64,000 bases of DNA. Origin: Porphyra umbilicalis (Eukaryota; Rhodophyta; Bangiophyceae; Bangiales; Bangiaceae). A model generated the notes under the pieces. The model was given only the letters and a program-made list of their open reading frames with translations. It ran no database searches and was not told the DNA's origin. Shown piece by piece: positions 1 through 10,835 of this stretch. The stretch's first letter is position 1. Each line of letters begins with the position of its first letter. Location of the stretch: contig KV918904.1 of the NCBI GenBank assembly GCA_002049455.2, positions 1-64,000 of the forward strand. The letters run 5' to 3'. The translations under genes were made by a program, and so were the position numbers.

Positions 1-15
1 TGTGAAAAGCACGAC

Positions 16-879
16 ATGGCGGACATGCAGGTGCGCCTCCAAGGGGCGATCAAAAACATGCCACCAACAGTTCGTGAGCAGAACGAGGCTGCCCGCGGCC
101 ACAAGCGGGCGCTGGCGGAGATTCAGCCAATGGACGGGCAGCGGTTCCGGGCCCATGTGGCTCAGTCGGACGTGATCGATTTGACTGGTCTGGGGGGTGC
201 GGCCGCAACGACGGCCGTTCGCACGGCTGTGGGCGTTGCAGCAGCGGCACAAGACGCTGGGGCCTCGAGGCCTGCTTCTCGCATTTTAGGAGCATATGCT
301 TCAGATGTGGGTGGGCGGCCAGCTGGTGGGACGACGCAGCCTATTCCCGGGGCGTTGGGGGCTGTCGAGTTGGACAAACGCCGGGCTTCTGTGGTCGCGA
401 CCTTGGAGGACACGCTACGGCAGGCCCCCGCGTACTCGGCCGCGAACCGCGCGAGCCAGCGGCGCCGCAACCGGGAAGCCGGTCTCGGTGGAAGAGGCTT
501 GCAGGAGCCAGACGAGGTGCTCGGCAGCTCCAACCCCTTCTTTGGCGTGAAGGGGAAGGAGCTCAAGAGGGCGGCGTTGCGGTACTTGGCTCTCCCTGAC
601 GGTTCGGACCAAACGCGGGTGAAGCTCGCTATGGGGAAGTTCATTGGGGAGGGGAGGGTTTTTACCGGTGCGTCCGTAACGAGCAGCGAGCTCTCGTCCA
701 AGGACGTTTGTGGCGCGCTCATGGAGTGCGCGGCGAGTGTGGACCTGACGGTCCCCTCCGTCTTGGCTTCCCTGCGGCAGTTCATTGTGGAACTGCGTCG
801 CGGGGATGAAGAACTCCGCCGCTTTTTTGAGGACCATGGTGGGCGTCCGAGCACGGCGGGTTCGGCCTCTTCAGGCTGA
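16..879 (+). CDS. hypothetical protein, 287 aa, possibly 5'-truncated
   Basis: An open frame starts at the ATG at 16 and ends in TGA at 877-879. The five codons before it are also open, so the real start may lie left of the window. The composition is protein-like, unlike the Arg/Pro-rich frames of the repeat array that follows. The middle is Ala-rich (about residues 60-100). The C-terminal third (about 180-270) is predicted helical, with mixed charged and hydrophobic residues, and ends in a Ser/Gly-rich tail. I recognise no domain. The closeness of a transposase and a repeat array leaves open an element-encoded origin. Coding status rests on ORF length and composition only. Confidence 0.45.
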   Translation: MADMQVRLQGAIKNMPPTVREQNEAARGHKRALAEIQPMDGQRFRAHVAQSDVIDLTGLGGAAATTAVRTAVGVAAAAQDAGASRPASRILGAYASDVGGRPAGGTTQPIPGALGAVELDKRRASVVATLEDTLRQAPAYSAANRASQRRRNREAGLGGRGLQEPDEVLGSSNPFFGVKGKELKRAALRYLALPDGSDQTRVKLAMGKFIGEGRVFTGASVTSSELSSKDVCGALMECAASVDLTVPSVLASLRQFIVELRRGDEELRRFFEDHGGRPSTAGSASSG

Positions 880-1008
880 TAAGCCGGGCCGATGTGCTGA
901 CGTCCGCGACCGTAAAGCCTGCCTCTCCCCGGTTCCATGCCTCAAATCCACCTCTGCGCATCGCTCCCATGACCACAGCGGGAGCGCCCAAGGGCACGCC
1001 GCGCCGCG

Positions 1009-1038
1009 CCCCCCCCCCCCCCCCCCCCCCCCCCCCCC
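1009..1038. repeat. 30-bp poly-C homopolymer
   Basis: An uninterrupted run of about 30 C residues sits just left of the GC-rich tandem array. Exact length in the genome is uncertain because such runs are error-prone in sequencing. The complementary G30 strand could form G-quadruplex-type structures. Confidence 0.9.
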
Positions 1039-1077
1039 ACTCTCTGACCCCGAATATTCTGCAGAGGGACTCCCTCC

Positions 1078-2790
1078 GCGCAGCGGAGGAGAGCGGCGAC
1101 GGCGCGCGCGGCGGGACGGCGGCGACGACGGCGGCGGCGGCAAGGGCGGTGTTTTGGTGCGGGCGGGGGGGGTGCGTGCGGGGGGTGGGGCGGGCGGCGA
1201 CCGCGGGGGATTGACCATCCCCCGCGGCGGCGGCGGCCGGCGCGATCGGCGCCGCGCCGCTCGCCGCCCCGCCGCCCGCGTCGCCCCACTGCGGCGCGGC
1301 TGCGCGTTTGCCGCCGCCGCCGTCGACCCCGACGCCGCCGCCGCCGTTGGCGACGACGCCGGCGTGCTTCGTGGCGGGGCGGCGGCGACGGCGCGCGCGG
1401 CGGGACGGCGGCGACGACGGCGGCGGCGGCAAGGGCGGTGTTTTGGTGCGGGCGGGGGGGTGCGTGCGGGGGTGGGGCGGGCGGCGACCGCGGGGGATTG
1501 ACCATCCCCCGCGGCGGCGGCGGCCGGCGCGATCGGCGCCGCGCCGCTCGCCGCCCCGCCGCCCGCGTCGCCCCACTGCGGCGCGGCTGCGCGTTTGCCG
1601 CCGCCGCCGTCGACCCCGACGCCGCCGCCGCCGTTGGCGACGACGCCGGCGTGCTTCGTGGCGGGGCGGCGGCGACGGCGCGCGCGGCGGGACGGCGGCG
1701 ACGACGGCGGCGGCGGCAAGGGCGGTGTTTTGGTGCGGGCGGGGGGGTGCGGCGGGACGGCGGCGACGACGGCGGCGGCGGCAAGGGCGGTGTTTTGGTG
1801 CGGGCGGGGGGGTGCGTGCGGGGGGTGGGGCGGGCGGCGACCGCGGGGGATTGACCATCCCCCGCGGCGGCGGCGGCCGGCGCGATCGGCGCCGCGCCGC
1901 TCGCCGCCCCGCCGCCCGCGTCGCCCCACTGCGGCGCGGCTGCGCGTTTGCCGCCGCCGCCGTCGACCCCGACGCCGCCGCCGCCGTTGGCGACGACGCC
2001 GGCGTGCTTCGTGGCGGGGCGGCGGCGACGGCGCGCGCGGCGGGACGGCGGCGACGACGGCGGCGGCGGCAAGGGCGGTGTTTTGGTGCGGGCGGGGGGG
2101 GTGCGTGCGGGGGGTGGGGCGGGCGGCGACCGCGGGGGATTGACCATCCCCCGCGGCGGCGGCGGCCGGCGCGATCGGCGCCGCGCCGCTCGCCGCCCCG
2201 CCGCCCGCGTCGCCCCACTGCGGCGCGGCTGCGCGTCTGCCGCCGCCGCCGTCGACCCCGACGCCGCCGCCGCCGTTGGCGACGACGCCGGCGTGCTTCG
2301 TGGCGGGGCGGCGGCGACGGCGCGCGCGGCGGGACGGCGGCGACGACGGCGGCGGCGGCAAGGGCGGTGTTTTGGTGCGGGCGGGGGGGATGCGTGCGGG
2401 GGGGGGGCGGGCGACGACCGCGGGGGATTGAACATCCCCCGCGGCGGCGGCGGCCGGCGCGATCGGCGCCGCGCCGCTCGCCGCCCCGCCGCCTGCGTCG
2501 CCCCACTGCGGCGCGGCTGCGCGTTTGCCGCCGCCGCCGTCGACCCCGACGCCGCCGCCGCCGTTGGCGACGACGCCGGCGTGCTTCGTGGCGGGTCGGC
2601 GGCGACGGCGCGCGCGGCGGGACGGCGGCGACGACGGCGGCGGCGGCAAGGGCGGTGTTTTGGTGCGGGCGGGGGGGGTGCGGCGGGACGGCGGCGACGA
2701 CGTCGGCGGCGGCAAGGGCGGTGTTTCGGTGCGGGCGGGGGGGGTGCGTGCGGGGGATGGGGCGGACTGCGACCGCGGGGATCTTATGCC
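1078..2790. repeat. GC-rich tandem array, ~288-bp unit, about 5 copies
   Basis: The landmark ATTGACCATCCCC recurs at about 1210, 1497, 1850, 2139 and 2427 (TTGAACATC in the last). Spacings are 287, 353, 289 and 288 bp. The 353-bp interval holds one extra copy of a ~65-bp sub-block (about 1690-1815), and the last unit near 2640-2750 shows the same sub-duplication. Each unit carries a near-perfect hairpin with 11-bp arms (CCGCGGGGGAT / ATCCCCCGCGG) around a 5-nt loop. Long frames run through both strands, but they encode only Arg/Pro/Gly/Ala runs and follow from base composition, so I do not call a gene. Confidence 0.9.
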
Positions 2791-2864
2791 CATTACCCGC
2801 TGCGGCTTTATGCAGTTCTCGCGTTGCATGTCTTGATGTGGTTGATGAGTGCACCAGTTTTATT

Positions 2865-3884
2865 CTAAGGGACGTACAAGTTGTATCGGCGCACGGCCGC
2901 TTGCACAAAGCCCCTGCACATACGGCCAGTAATGTGGTCTAGCATTGAGTTGATCGTCAGCATCGGCCATGCGTTGAACTGTGCCGGGCTGGACCACCGC
3001 CGAAGCCAGCTGCTGCCCACTGCGAAGACGTCCTCAATGGGATTGAAGTCCGGCGAGTACGGTGGGAGCAGTAACACAACGACACCCGCGGCCCGCACGG
3101 CCGTCAAAGCCGCCTCGTCGTGAATGCGTGCATTGTCCAGGACGAGCACGCACCGCTCGGGCTGCTCGCTCCACTCTCTCCCCTCCACCACTGGTCGCAT
3201 ATAAGGCAATACAAAGCTAGTCAAAAACAATATGAAGTCAACCGCTGTCTGCCCGGGAGGTGGCCGCGTGATGAGCCAGTCCAATAGACGGTCATGAGCC
3301 ATGGCTACAAAGAAACTCGTGCGCACCCCCGCCGACGACGCAACGTAACATTCCGCTCGAGCCCCCCGCAGAGACCACGCCCATCGCCGCTCGGCCGCAC
3401 GCCCCACCCGATGGGCCTCGTCGACATACACGCGGCAGCGCAGAGGGACCTGCCACTGCGCCGCCACCCACGCGGCGCGGTTCGCCTCGTTGCGCGTCAC
3501 AAACGCGCGTTCAATCACCTTGCGCGTGAATCCATTGTGAGCCAGCACTCGAGCCACCGTCGACAACGACACGATCACCGAACCGTCAACTCGGGCGGCG
3601 ATCTCGTTGACAGCGTCGGTCAGCTCATCGAGGAAGAGCTCGGGCTGGTCCTCGACAGTTGCCAGGACGGCCTCGCGAAGTTGTGGGTCGTCGGCCAAGT
3701 TGTCGGAGTGTCGATTCCACTGCGCCGGGTTGTGGTGAAACTCACCGCCAGTGTCCCGAAAATACGCCAGGAAGCGCGTCGCCGACCGCACAGACATGTT
3801 GAGGTCACGCGCGGCGGAGGCGACGCTGCGACCTTCGACGCGCACCATCCGCACGAGGTGCTCCCGAGTCTCGGCACTCTTCAT
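2865..3884 (-). CDS. IS630/Tc1-mariner-type DDE transposase, apparently intact
   Basis: A 339-aa protein from the ATG at 3884; the frame stays open upstream to 4025, so a longer N-terminus is possible. The N-terminal ~60 residues look like a helix-turn-helix (motif SAARDLNMSVRSATRFL). The catalytic domain shows the three acidic motifs of the DDE_3 superfamily: VDEAH, LDNARIHD and PPYSPDFNPIED. About 33 residues separate the second Asp from the Glu, close to the DD34E spacing of Tc1/IS630 enzymes. This family cuts and pastes DNA at TA dinucleotides. The left end abuts the GC-rich array. I could not find terminal inverted repeats. A paralogue with a nonsense codon lies at 54,541-55,632. Confidence 0.85.
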   Translation of the reverse strand: MKSAETREHLVRMVRVEGRSVASAARDLNMSVRSATRFLAYFRDTGGEFHHNPAQWNRHSDNLADDPQLREAVLATVEDQPELFLDELTDAVNEIAARVDGSVIVSLSTVARVLAHNGFTRKVIERAFVTRNEANRAAWVAAQWQVPLRCRVYVDEAHRVGRAAERRWAWSLRGARAECYVASSAGVRTSFFVAMAHDRLLDWLITRPPPGQTAVDFILFLTSFVLPYMRPVVEGREWSEQPERCVLVLDNARIHDEAALTAVRAAGVVVLLLPPYSPDFNPIEDVFAVGSSWLRRWSSPAQFNAWPMLTINSMLDHITGRMCRGFVQAAVRRYNLYVP

Positions 3885-4548
3885 GATGGCCCAAAAAAGA
3901 GCAGGGCGAAGAAAGGGGCGCGCGGGAAGGGGGGGGAGGGGGAGAGATAGGGCGGCGGGAATGGTGGGGTCGGCGAGGGGGGGGCCCACCGAGGCGGCAG
4001 GAGCGATGTTCAGATGCAGGCGCATGCGTGTGCCGCAGTGCGACTGCCAGAGCCAAGGCCGTCGGCATGTGTCCGTCTGCCCTGCTTTCCTCTCGTTTGC
4101 GGCCAGTTTCCTCGGGCCTCAGCCCGACTCCGCTTAAGGCGCCATCAATTTCCGGCAGACGGGCTCGCGATCGCCCCTGTTTTCCCCGGATGCCCTTAGA
4201 CTGGTATCGAGGCTCCCAGAGCGCACGACAGACGCGCCCGAGACCAGACCGATTGCAAATTAGGCAGCGGAGGCGAGTACTGCATTACCACGCACGGGGC
4301 GATAAGCAGGACAGCTGTTGGAATGACATGCCAAGACGACAACACATGCTTCAAAACATTGAGCATATGCAAGGTTCATAAACATGAGGCCGATTTTGGC
4401 ATCCCAAAAGGACCTCTCCCAGGCCGTTCAGAGGCCACGCGAGGCAAATTTTCAAGATTTCTTGAATTGTACAATTGACTCAATCACTGTTGTTCCTGTT
4501 CGGATCGGCCAAAATTGAGCGTTCTGCAATATAACCGGGTATTGACTG
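3885..4548. other. non-coding interval
   Basis: This holds the possible N-terminal extension and upstream region of the transposase (to about 4025), then sequence of falling GC content. Short frames here look spurious. I see no RNA gene or repeat. Confidence 0.5.
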
Positions 4549-4550
4549 TA

Positions 4551-5179
4551 TGGTGCGTGTCCCAAAAATGAGACATGGCGGTTTTTTCTTTTTTTTCTGG
4601 GCCCACTGGCCTTCTGCAACGGTCCGATAATGTAATGTGACCCACTCGGTCCCAATGTGCTTCCAGAACAGCCCCTGACAGTGTTTGCAGAGGCGGCACA
4701 TCCTGACGTGTCATGGGGGAAAGTGTCATTCATTGCAACTTCGACACATGACGATCACGCGGCCCAATCAAATGCACAGATACTAGAGCAGGCATGTGCT
4801 GACAATTTGTGCACGAAGAAAAGGGCACCACCTTACCAATAAAAACGTGAAAAAGACCCCAATGTAGCCCCCTATGAGGAAAACACGATTTGGAACACCC
4901 CTCATCGAAGCTCCAGTTAGCACATGAGCTTTGGCGTTGCAAACCTTTAACCCCAAGAACCTGAAAAAGACTGGCTCCAAGATATGGGCTATATGAGAGG
5001 TCCACAGAACAGGGCCCACAGGCGGGTATTAAGGAGTTGTCAGCCAAGAACTCGTCGAGAGAGGCTCTTTCCATGGAGGCCAGTCGAGAATTTTCTCGTA
5101 CCCCACGCCGCCTGCCCCCGTGCAGTGATGTGTCAGTCCTTCAGAAAACGCGCATGTCTCATTTTTGGGACACGCACCA
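4551..5179. mobile_element. MITE A, Tc1/mariner-like, 629 bp
   Basis: Perfect ~27-bp terminal inverted repeats start TGGTGCGTGTCCCAAAAATG at 4551 and end with the reverse complement at 5153-5179. The element is flanked by TA at 4549-4550 and 5180-5181, the target duplication of Tc1/mariner elements. There is no transposase frame inside, so it is non-autonomous. TIR perfection suggests recent activity or selection on the ends. Confidence 0.85.
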
Positions 5180-6327
5180 TAGCAGGCGCGCTGTGTCCGA
5201 AACTTCCTTGCGATCGCTGTGAGATGCGATCTGCCCACTCCAGATGCCGCGTTTCAAACAGTCTAATCACGACAGTTTTGGTGACCTGTCAAGACAGCGG
5301 TTGTCGAATCACGCGTGCTCGACGGACTTATATCCATATTCGGATCCAATCACGTGCACGTGCTCGCGCCGTCAAGACACAGCCTAAATTGCACGCCTGG
5401 GTGCCCAGAATTTTAGGGGCGTGATTGGAGCGTGCTTGGCCAAACAAGTATGATACATCATTTCAAATGCGCTCTTGGGGCGCCAGTCCACCGAATATGT
5501 TTTGGTGCAGTTCCGTGCCACCTTGGTTACATCTTCGGGGCGCGGTGTCTTACTGCTCCGTCGAGCATCCACAAACAAGGTGCTCGACGCTATGAGGCGT
5601 GGGGACAATTTTTCTGTCGTGTGCCCACAAACAAGGTGCTCGACGCCATGATGCGCGGGCGCCATCTGTGCGGGATGGGGACGTTGAATGCGACGCATCG
5701 CGCGCCGGCAACGACCAGGCCGACGGCAGTGATGGAAGGGGCGCCGGCGGCGAGCTACGCGCCTCCTGAACAGGAAGGTCGCCTGATGCGCCACGGCCGG
5801 CGCCGGCGTTCCTGGACAGGACGTTGGTCGTCCCGGCCATGGGGACGCCCCCGCGGCCTTGACCGAGAATGATGTGATGACCATCTGCTCTGGCTTTGTG
5901 CGCGGTGAGATGAGTGGGACTGCGGGCGGTGGGGCGGCCGGTGGAGGCCAGGAGAGCCGACGTCCCGTGATGCTGCAAAGCATCTTTGTCGCAGAGTGGC
6001 AGAGGCCAAGAGAGTGTATCGCGTGTTTTCTGGCATTTTTGTGGTCCTTTGAAGCATCCAAATTGCAAGAATATTGGATACTTTGAATCGCCTATCAAGT
6101 AAGTGTCAAAACATGGGGGCTACATTAGGGGCGTGAAGAGGGGCGTGACAATGTTGGGGCCGTGCAGAAGGGCGTGATTAGGCGGGCATCGCCCACCCAG
6201 CCACCCAAAAAGGGGCGTAAGCACAACCCTACTCCACAGCACCTGAGGGCGTAATGACGACGGACTGTAAAGCTGCTCGAGCACGTGCGCCTTGCTCGTG
6301 CACCAGCCGACGTGAAGCTCAGCAGTA
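5180..6327. other. non-coding interval with a 21-bp direct repeat
   Basis: No convincing gene. A 21-bp sequence beginning CACAAACAAGGTGCTCGACG occurs at 5570-5590 and 5626-5646, 56 bp apart. Between about 6120 and 6260, GGGGCGTGA-type motifs recur irregularly. Confidence 0.5.
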
Positions 6328-6843
6328 TCCTAAGTGTGCCAATTCTGGATCACTTTCTTGTTTTCCGGGGCTATGACAGGACCGACTCTTTTTTGCGGTA
6401 TTTCTCGCTCTTGGCGTACTCTCCATGACCTACGCCACAGGATGGCATCAAGAAGCTTGCCCTTCTTGTGTGTCTTCTTGTTGTAACAGGAGGCCAAAGA
6501 TACGTGACGTAGGTCACCTCCCGTTACCTACCGGTGGCAACTCTGGATCATAGATTACTTGCCCAAAGAACGCTGTCTGCCCGTCATCTACATCGACTCG
6601 GCTGGGAGCGACGCCACCGCCTCCCACGGGCCCACGATGCGCGATTTTTCCCCCTGTTTTTTTTCTCTGATGGATCGACGCGCTATGGCCTGGCCGTCCA
6701 CGTCATGTGTCTCGGCTGGCTGATGCTCCTGTAGAAGTCTGGCACGACGCATGCAAAGGAAAAAACAAGGCCCCACGAGCTGGAATCGACGATTCTGGTG
6801 ATCCAGAGTTGCCGCGAGTGATCCAGAATTCCCACACTTAGGA
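6328..6843. mobile_element. MITE B, Tc1/mariner-like, 516 bp
   Basis: The 27-bp terminal inverted repeats are 6328-6354 (TCCTAAGTGTGCCAATTCTG...) and 6817-6843, with a two-base difference, flanked by TA at 6326-6327 and 6844-6845. A second, internal inverted pair (GGCAACTCTGGATCA at 6535-6549 and its complement at 6799-6813) repeats the subterminal motif CTGGATCA. This may mean nested insertion or paired transposase-binding sites. No coding capacity. Confidence 0.8.
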
Positions 6844-6845
6844 TA

Positions 6846-8894
6846 GGGCAAGCTAAAAAATCTGGCCCGCCGTTTCCAATGGCACACGACCACCCAAAGA
6901 CCGTCTTTGGGTGGTCGTGACGCTCGAGGTGACGGACCAGATCCTGCCACAGCCTCGCTCGTTGCACACCTGGGAGGCCACGCTCAGATTCCAACAGCTC
7001 AGCCGTTGTCGTTTGTGCACCACACGAGATTGCACGTGGATATTTACGTCTCAACAGGCGCCGGCATATCTGCAACGAGACGCCGCCCTTCCACGCGCCG
7101 ACCGCCACTTTTTGGTGGCGTCGCCCGGTGGCCAACCGAGCTGCGCCCCACGTGTACAGGACAGACCTATGGGGGGGACGGAACGGACGCCGACCGTCGC
7201 GCTTGCCAAGCCACCCACCTGCAATCGAAGCCCTGCTCCAGACTGACAGCAGAGAGGGGAGCACAACGAAAAAGTGCAAGACCGATGCATCGGCATGTTT
7301 TCAATTCGTAACTATCGGATTCCGTGGCCACCGGTCACAGAAGACTCCTATTGAAACATACAGCTTATTGGGGTGCTCGAAAACTGCACTGCCCCCAATC
7401 GTGCCTGCCAATGGTTGTCTCCGCGCTTAATTCCACGGCTTCTGATGGCATGAGCCAGTATGTGGGACATGCAAGGGATAACTGCTGTGACCCAATTTCT
7501 GCCGTAGACGGTCACCTCTCGGAAAACCATCTTGTACAGTACGTAATGCTCTGTCGTCGGGCAATAGTGTGCGCTTCACATGACTACAGAGCATGCATCC
7601 TTTCGTCGGACCTCCAGGCTTGATGATGTTCAGCAACGATTGTAGAGGCGCCCTCGAAGTACACGTCGCACAAGCTGGTGAAATCTTCCAGCTTCTATCC
7701 GAATTATGTTGTCGATAACATTTCACAGCCGATCAAAGTGGCCTTCTCGCTTAATACCAGCGTTTGTGACATATGGATTCCTTTGCCGATTCAGACCACC
7801 GCAGAACGATCACAGGCGCAGTTGCACGTCGGTGGCTCATGTCGTCCAGTCCGCCAGCTGGCCCGAGCGAGTGTGAGGCTGGGGCGAACCCTGAGCGTTC
7901 CAGACCACCACCCCTCCCCCCACGAGGGGCCGTGCACGGCGGGTGGCCGCTCGCGTATCCTCCGTGGCGCTGCACGGCTGCAACCGTGATTTGGGTGGCT
8001 CGGTTGCCGGTTTTCCAGACCCGACGGACCGCACAGGCAGTGCGGCGCCGCCTCCTCTCTGTGAGGGGCCTGTGAGCGCCCGTGCCAACTTCCTGCTGTT
8101 CCAGCCGTCTCTCCCGCCTAACGTGCGTGCCGAGCGTGGGGTTGCAGCATCGGAACGCCTGGTGGCTCTGGGTGGCTCCTCACGCTGCCTGCCTTGCAGT
8201 CCCCCCGTTGCCCGCTCGCCAGCAGCCTCCTCCCCCCCCGCGGTGGCCCGATTGCAGGCGCGTGTGCGGCAGCCGCTCGTCCAGACCACCCTTCCACGGT
8301 CGACGTCCACAGCGCCACGGCACAGGCGGGGGGGGGGGGGGTTGGGACACCCGGCGTACCTCGCTGGAGCAGACGGCGGCGGTGTGAGGGCGTGACCCTG
8401 CCACCTCGGTCATTGCGTCTCGGCCGTGGGGGTGTCGTGGCCGCCGCGAGCCGCTGGCCGGCCGTCCGCCCCACACGGGCGCCACACTCGTCTCGGGGGC
8501 AGGGCTAGGCCCCCCCCGCCATTCGGCGCGCCGACCGACGACGCGTGCACGGCGGCAGCGACGCGTGCGCGAGCCGCGGGAACGGGGTTGTGGCAAAACC
8601 CCGGTGGCGCGCCGCCGCCTCTCCGCCAAGAGCCCTGCACATGCGTCGCTCTACTTGCCTCGCCTCGGTTCTGCTCGCCCACCCGGCGGTCACACGGCAG
8701 CGACCCCGCCGCCCCGCGCCGCCGTCCTGCTCGCGTTCCGCCCCGCCGGCACGCGTTGCTTCCGACCTCCTCCCCACACGGCGTGCCGCGCTATTTTTCC
8801 CCACCCCCACCACCCTGTCCACCGCGACGGTTTGCATCCCCTTGCCGCTCTTCCGCCTTCCTCCCCGCGCCCCGCACCCCCCCTACAACGCATC
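6846..8894. other. non-coding interval / upstream region of the next gene
   Basis: GC content rises from about 7800 onward. The many frames on both strands look like composition artefacts. A G-run lies near 8329-8341. The last ~100 bp is C/T-rich and probably holds the 5' leader of the gene at 8895. I see no RNA gene. Confidence 0.45.
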
Positions 8895-10835
8895 ATGCGA
8901 GGTAGGGGCAGTGGTAGCGGCGGTGGCGGCTGGCGCGCCGGCACCGCGCGCGCGGCGCCGATGGAGCGCGACGCGACCATCCGGGCGTGGCTCCTCGACC
9001 GTTCCCCAGCCGACGCGTCGCTGGCGGCGGCGCCCGGGGCGGTCTCTACCGCATGGGCTGGCACCCGCACCCTGACGCTGGGAGACGGATCACAGCGGAC
9101 GCAAACGTTGAGGGAAGCGTACATCCCACTCACGCGCGTCGAGCGGGTGGGTGTGGCGGACCCCACTGCCCCGTCGTCCAAGCCACTGCCGTCGTCGCCC
9201 GTGCTGTTGGGCGTGCTCCTTGCCGACGGCGCCGCGTACGAAGAGCTGTTTGCGGTCGCGCGGCCGACCGTCGCGCGCTTTGCCTTTGACCTGCGCTCAG
9301 GGGAGCTGCTGGTGTTTGCGTGGTACCCCAACGCCGCCGCCGTCGCTGTCATTCGCCGCATGCCCCGCCTCGGTCGGGGGGTGGCGGCGGGCCGGGCCCC
9401 GCCTGCGGGGGGCGTGGAGACCAGCGCAAGCCTCGCGGCGGGCACGAGTTGTGAACAAGGCGGCCAGGGCGCGGTGGCCACCGACGTAAGGTTTGCGCTC
9501 CTCGACGCGCCCGTCGACCCGGCTGTCTGGCCCGTCACCGTGCGCCTCTTTCTCCGCGCGGCCGAGTGCCGCGCGCCCGCCCCACCATTCGCGGCGACCT
9601 GCGCCGCCACGCCGTCGTCGTCATCGTCGTTCGGCTCCACGGCCAGCGGTGGCTCCTCGGCATCGGCGTCGGTGGTGAGCGAGCCGCGCTTGGCCGCCGC
9701 CGTCCCCGCTGCCGCCCCTGTCACCGCGGTGACTGACACGTCCGGGCACTGCAAAGCCGCATGCTGTGGCCCCGAGCCGTGCGTTGACGAGCGATGCCCG
9801 CCATCAGAGGAGGCGGGCGGCGGCCCGGGATGCCCCGAGCCGCTGAGGTGGTCTCTGCTGCCGACGGGGGCGGCCGCCCCCGCTGACGACTCGTCGACCA
9901 CCCACCCCCCGTGCGCGCCGGGCGACCTCGACGCCGCCGCCGCCATTGATACGGACACGGAGGAGTCGGACATGGAAAGCGAAGTGGACGGCTTCTTCAC
10001 CGTCTCAACGCCCGGCTGTGACGGGCGGCGACGGCACCGAGTACCTCGTCGGCGCCGGCGACCGCACGGCGCACCTCCCCGCCGGAACCGCCCCACCTCC
10101 CATACTGCCACTACCCCTCCCACGTCGCCGGCGTGGCCACCGGCCGGGTGCGGTGCCCCGGCCGGCGGGGGCAGCAGCCCGTGGGCGACGACTACCGCGC
10201 CCGGCGGGGGCGCACCACCACTCCCGTTTGCGCGCCACTTTGGTGCGGTCCACGCTGCGGGCGGTGCGACGTGGCGCCTCCGCATCCTCCGTGCCGGCCG
10301 TATGGTGCCGATTGCCGTGCCCGTTCAAACCGCCGCCACTTCCGCGCGGCGGGGGCAGTGGCGGTCACTCGTGGAGGGGCTCCTTACGGCAGACGCGGCG
10401 GCGCACGGCAAGGACGCGGCGGCGTCGGCTGCGGCGGCGGCCAAGGTGCTCGCTGCGGGCGACGCGGCCGTCGCCAGCGGGGAGGGCGGCGCCCGACGGG
10501 CGGGCAGCCGCCCACCACCTCCCCCGCGCTGCGCGCGGTGCGGGCCGACGCCGGCGCCCGCGGGCCCGGGCCCACCTGCCGCCGCGGCGGAGCGTCGGGA
10601 CGGCGGCAGCGACGGGGAGGGGGGCTCTGAGGCCGACAGTGGTGGCGCGGGTGGCGTGCCACCAGTGTCCCACGGGCGGTCCGTGGCGCACGCGCCGTGT
10701 CGTCATTGTGCACGCGTCCGTGCGGCGTCCAAGCGAAGCGCGGCCGCGGCGTTTGGCGACGATAGCGACGGGGGCGACAGCCGCCGGTCGTTTGGGGGCA
10801 GGGCCCGCGAGGCCGTCGTGGCCGACAGCGGGTGA
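8895..10835 (+). CDS. hypothetical protein, 646 aa, low-complexity C-terminal half
   Basis: I chose the ATG at 8895 because upstream codons give a Pro/Arg-rich leader; a second in-frame ATG lies at 8961. Residues ~20-190 look globular, with alternating hydrophobic segments. After that come a Ser-rich stretch, a Cys-rich patch (about 290-310), an acidic Ser/Asp/Glu patch (TDTEESDMESEVD), Pro-rich segments and an Ala-rich helix. Near the C-terminus two CxxC pairs (CARC and CRHC, about 55 residues apart) could bind zinc. The TGA at 10,833 sits inside a perfect splice-donor consensus (GTGAGT), so the protein might continue through an intron. I recognise no family. Confidence 0.6.
   Translation: MRGRGSGSGGGGWRAGTARAAPMERDATIRAWLLDRSPADASLAAAPGAVSTAWAGTRTLTLGDGSQRTQTLREAYIPLTRVERVGVADPTAPSSKPLPSSPVLLGVLLADGAAYEELFAVARPTVARFAFDLRSGELLVFAWYPNAAAVAVIRRMPRLGRGVAAGRAPPAGGVETSASLAAGTSCEQGGQGAVATDVRFALLDAPVDPAVWPVTVRLFLRAAECRAPAPPFAATCAATPSSSSSFGSTASGGSSASASVVSEPRLAAAVPAAAPVTAVTDTSGHCKAACCGPEPCVDERCPPSEEAGGGPGCPEPLRWSLLPTGAAAPADDSSTTHPPCAPGDLDAAAAIDTDTEESDMESEVDGFFTVSTPGCDGRRRHRVPRRRRRPHGAPPRRNRPTSHTATTPPTSPAWPPAGCGAPAGGGSSPWATTTAPGGGAPPLPFARHFGAVHAAGGATWRLRILRAGRMVPIAVPVQTAATSARRGQWRSLVEGLLTADAAAHGKDAAASAAAAAKVLAAGDAAVASGEGGARRAGSRPPPPPRCARCGPTPAPAGPGPPAAAAERRDGGSDGEGGSEADSGGAGGVPPVSHGRSVAHAPCRHCARVRAASKRSAAAAFGDDSDGGDSRRSFGGRAREAVVADSG

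Noticed and set aside
782-2942. Long frames (up to ~700 codons) on both strands through the GC-rich array
   Set aside because: They encode only Arg/Pro/Ala/Gly runs, mirror each other between strands, and arise because the 288-bp unit is a multiple of three with few AT bases.
2780-4190. Terminal inverted repeats around the intact transposase
   Set aside because: No complementary pair of 12 bp or more with TA flanks was seen between the regions left of 2,865 and right of 3,884.
8565-8894. Upstream extension of the 646-aa protein
   Set aside because: The extra ~110 residues are Pro/Arg/His-rich and lack a good ATG context; more likely a 5' leader.
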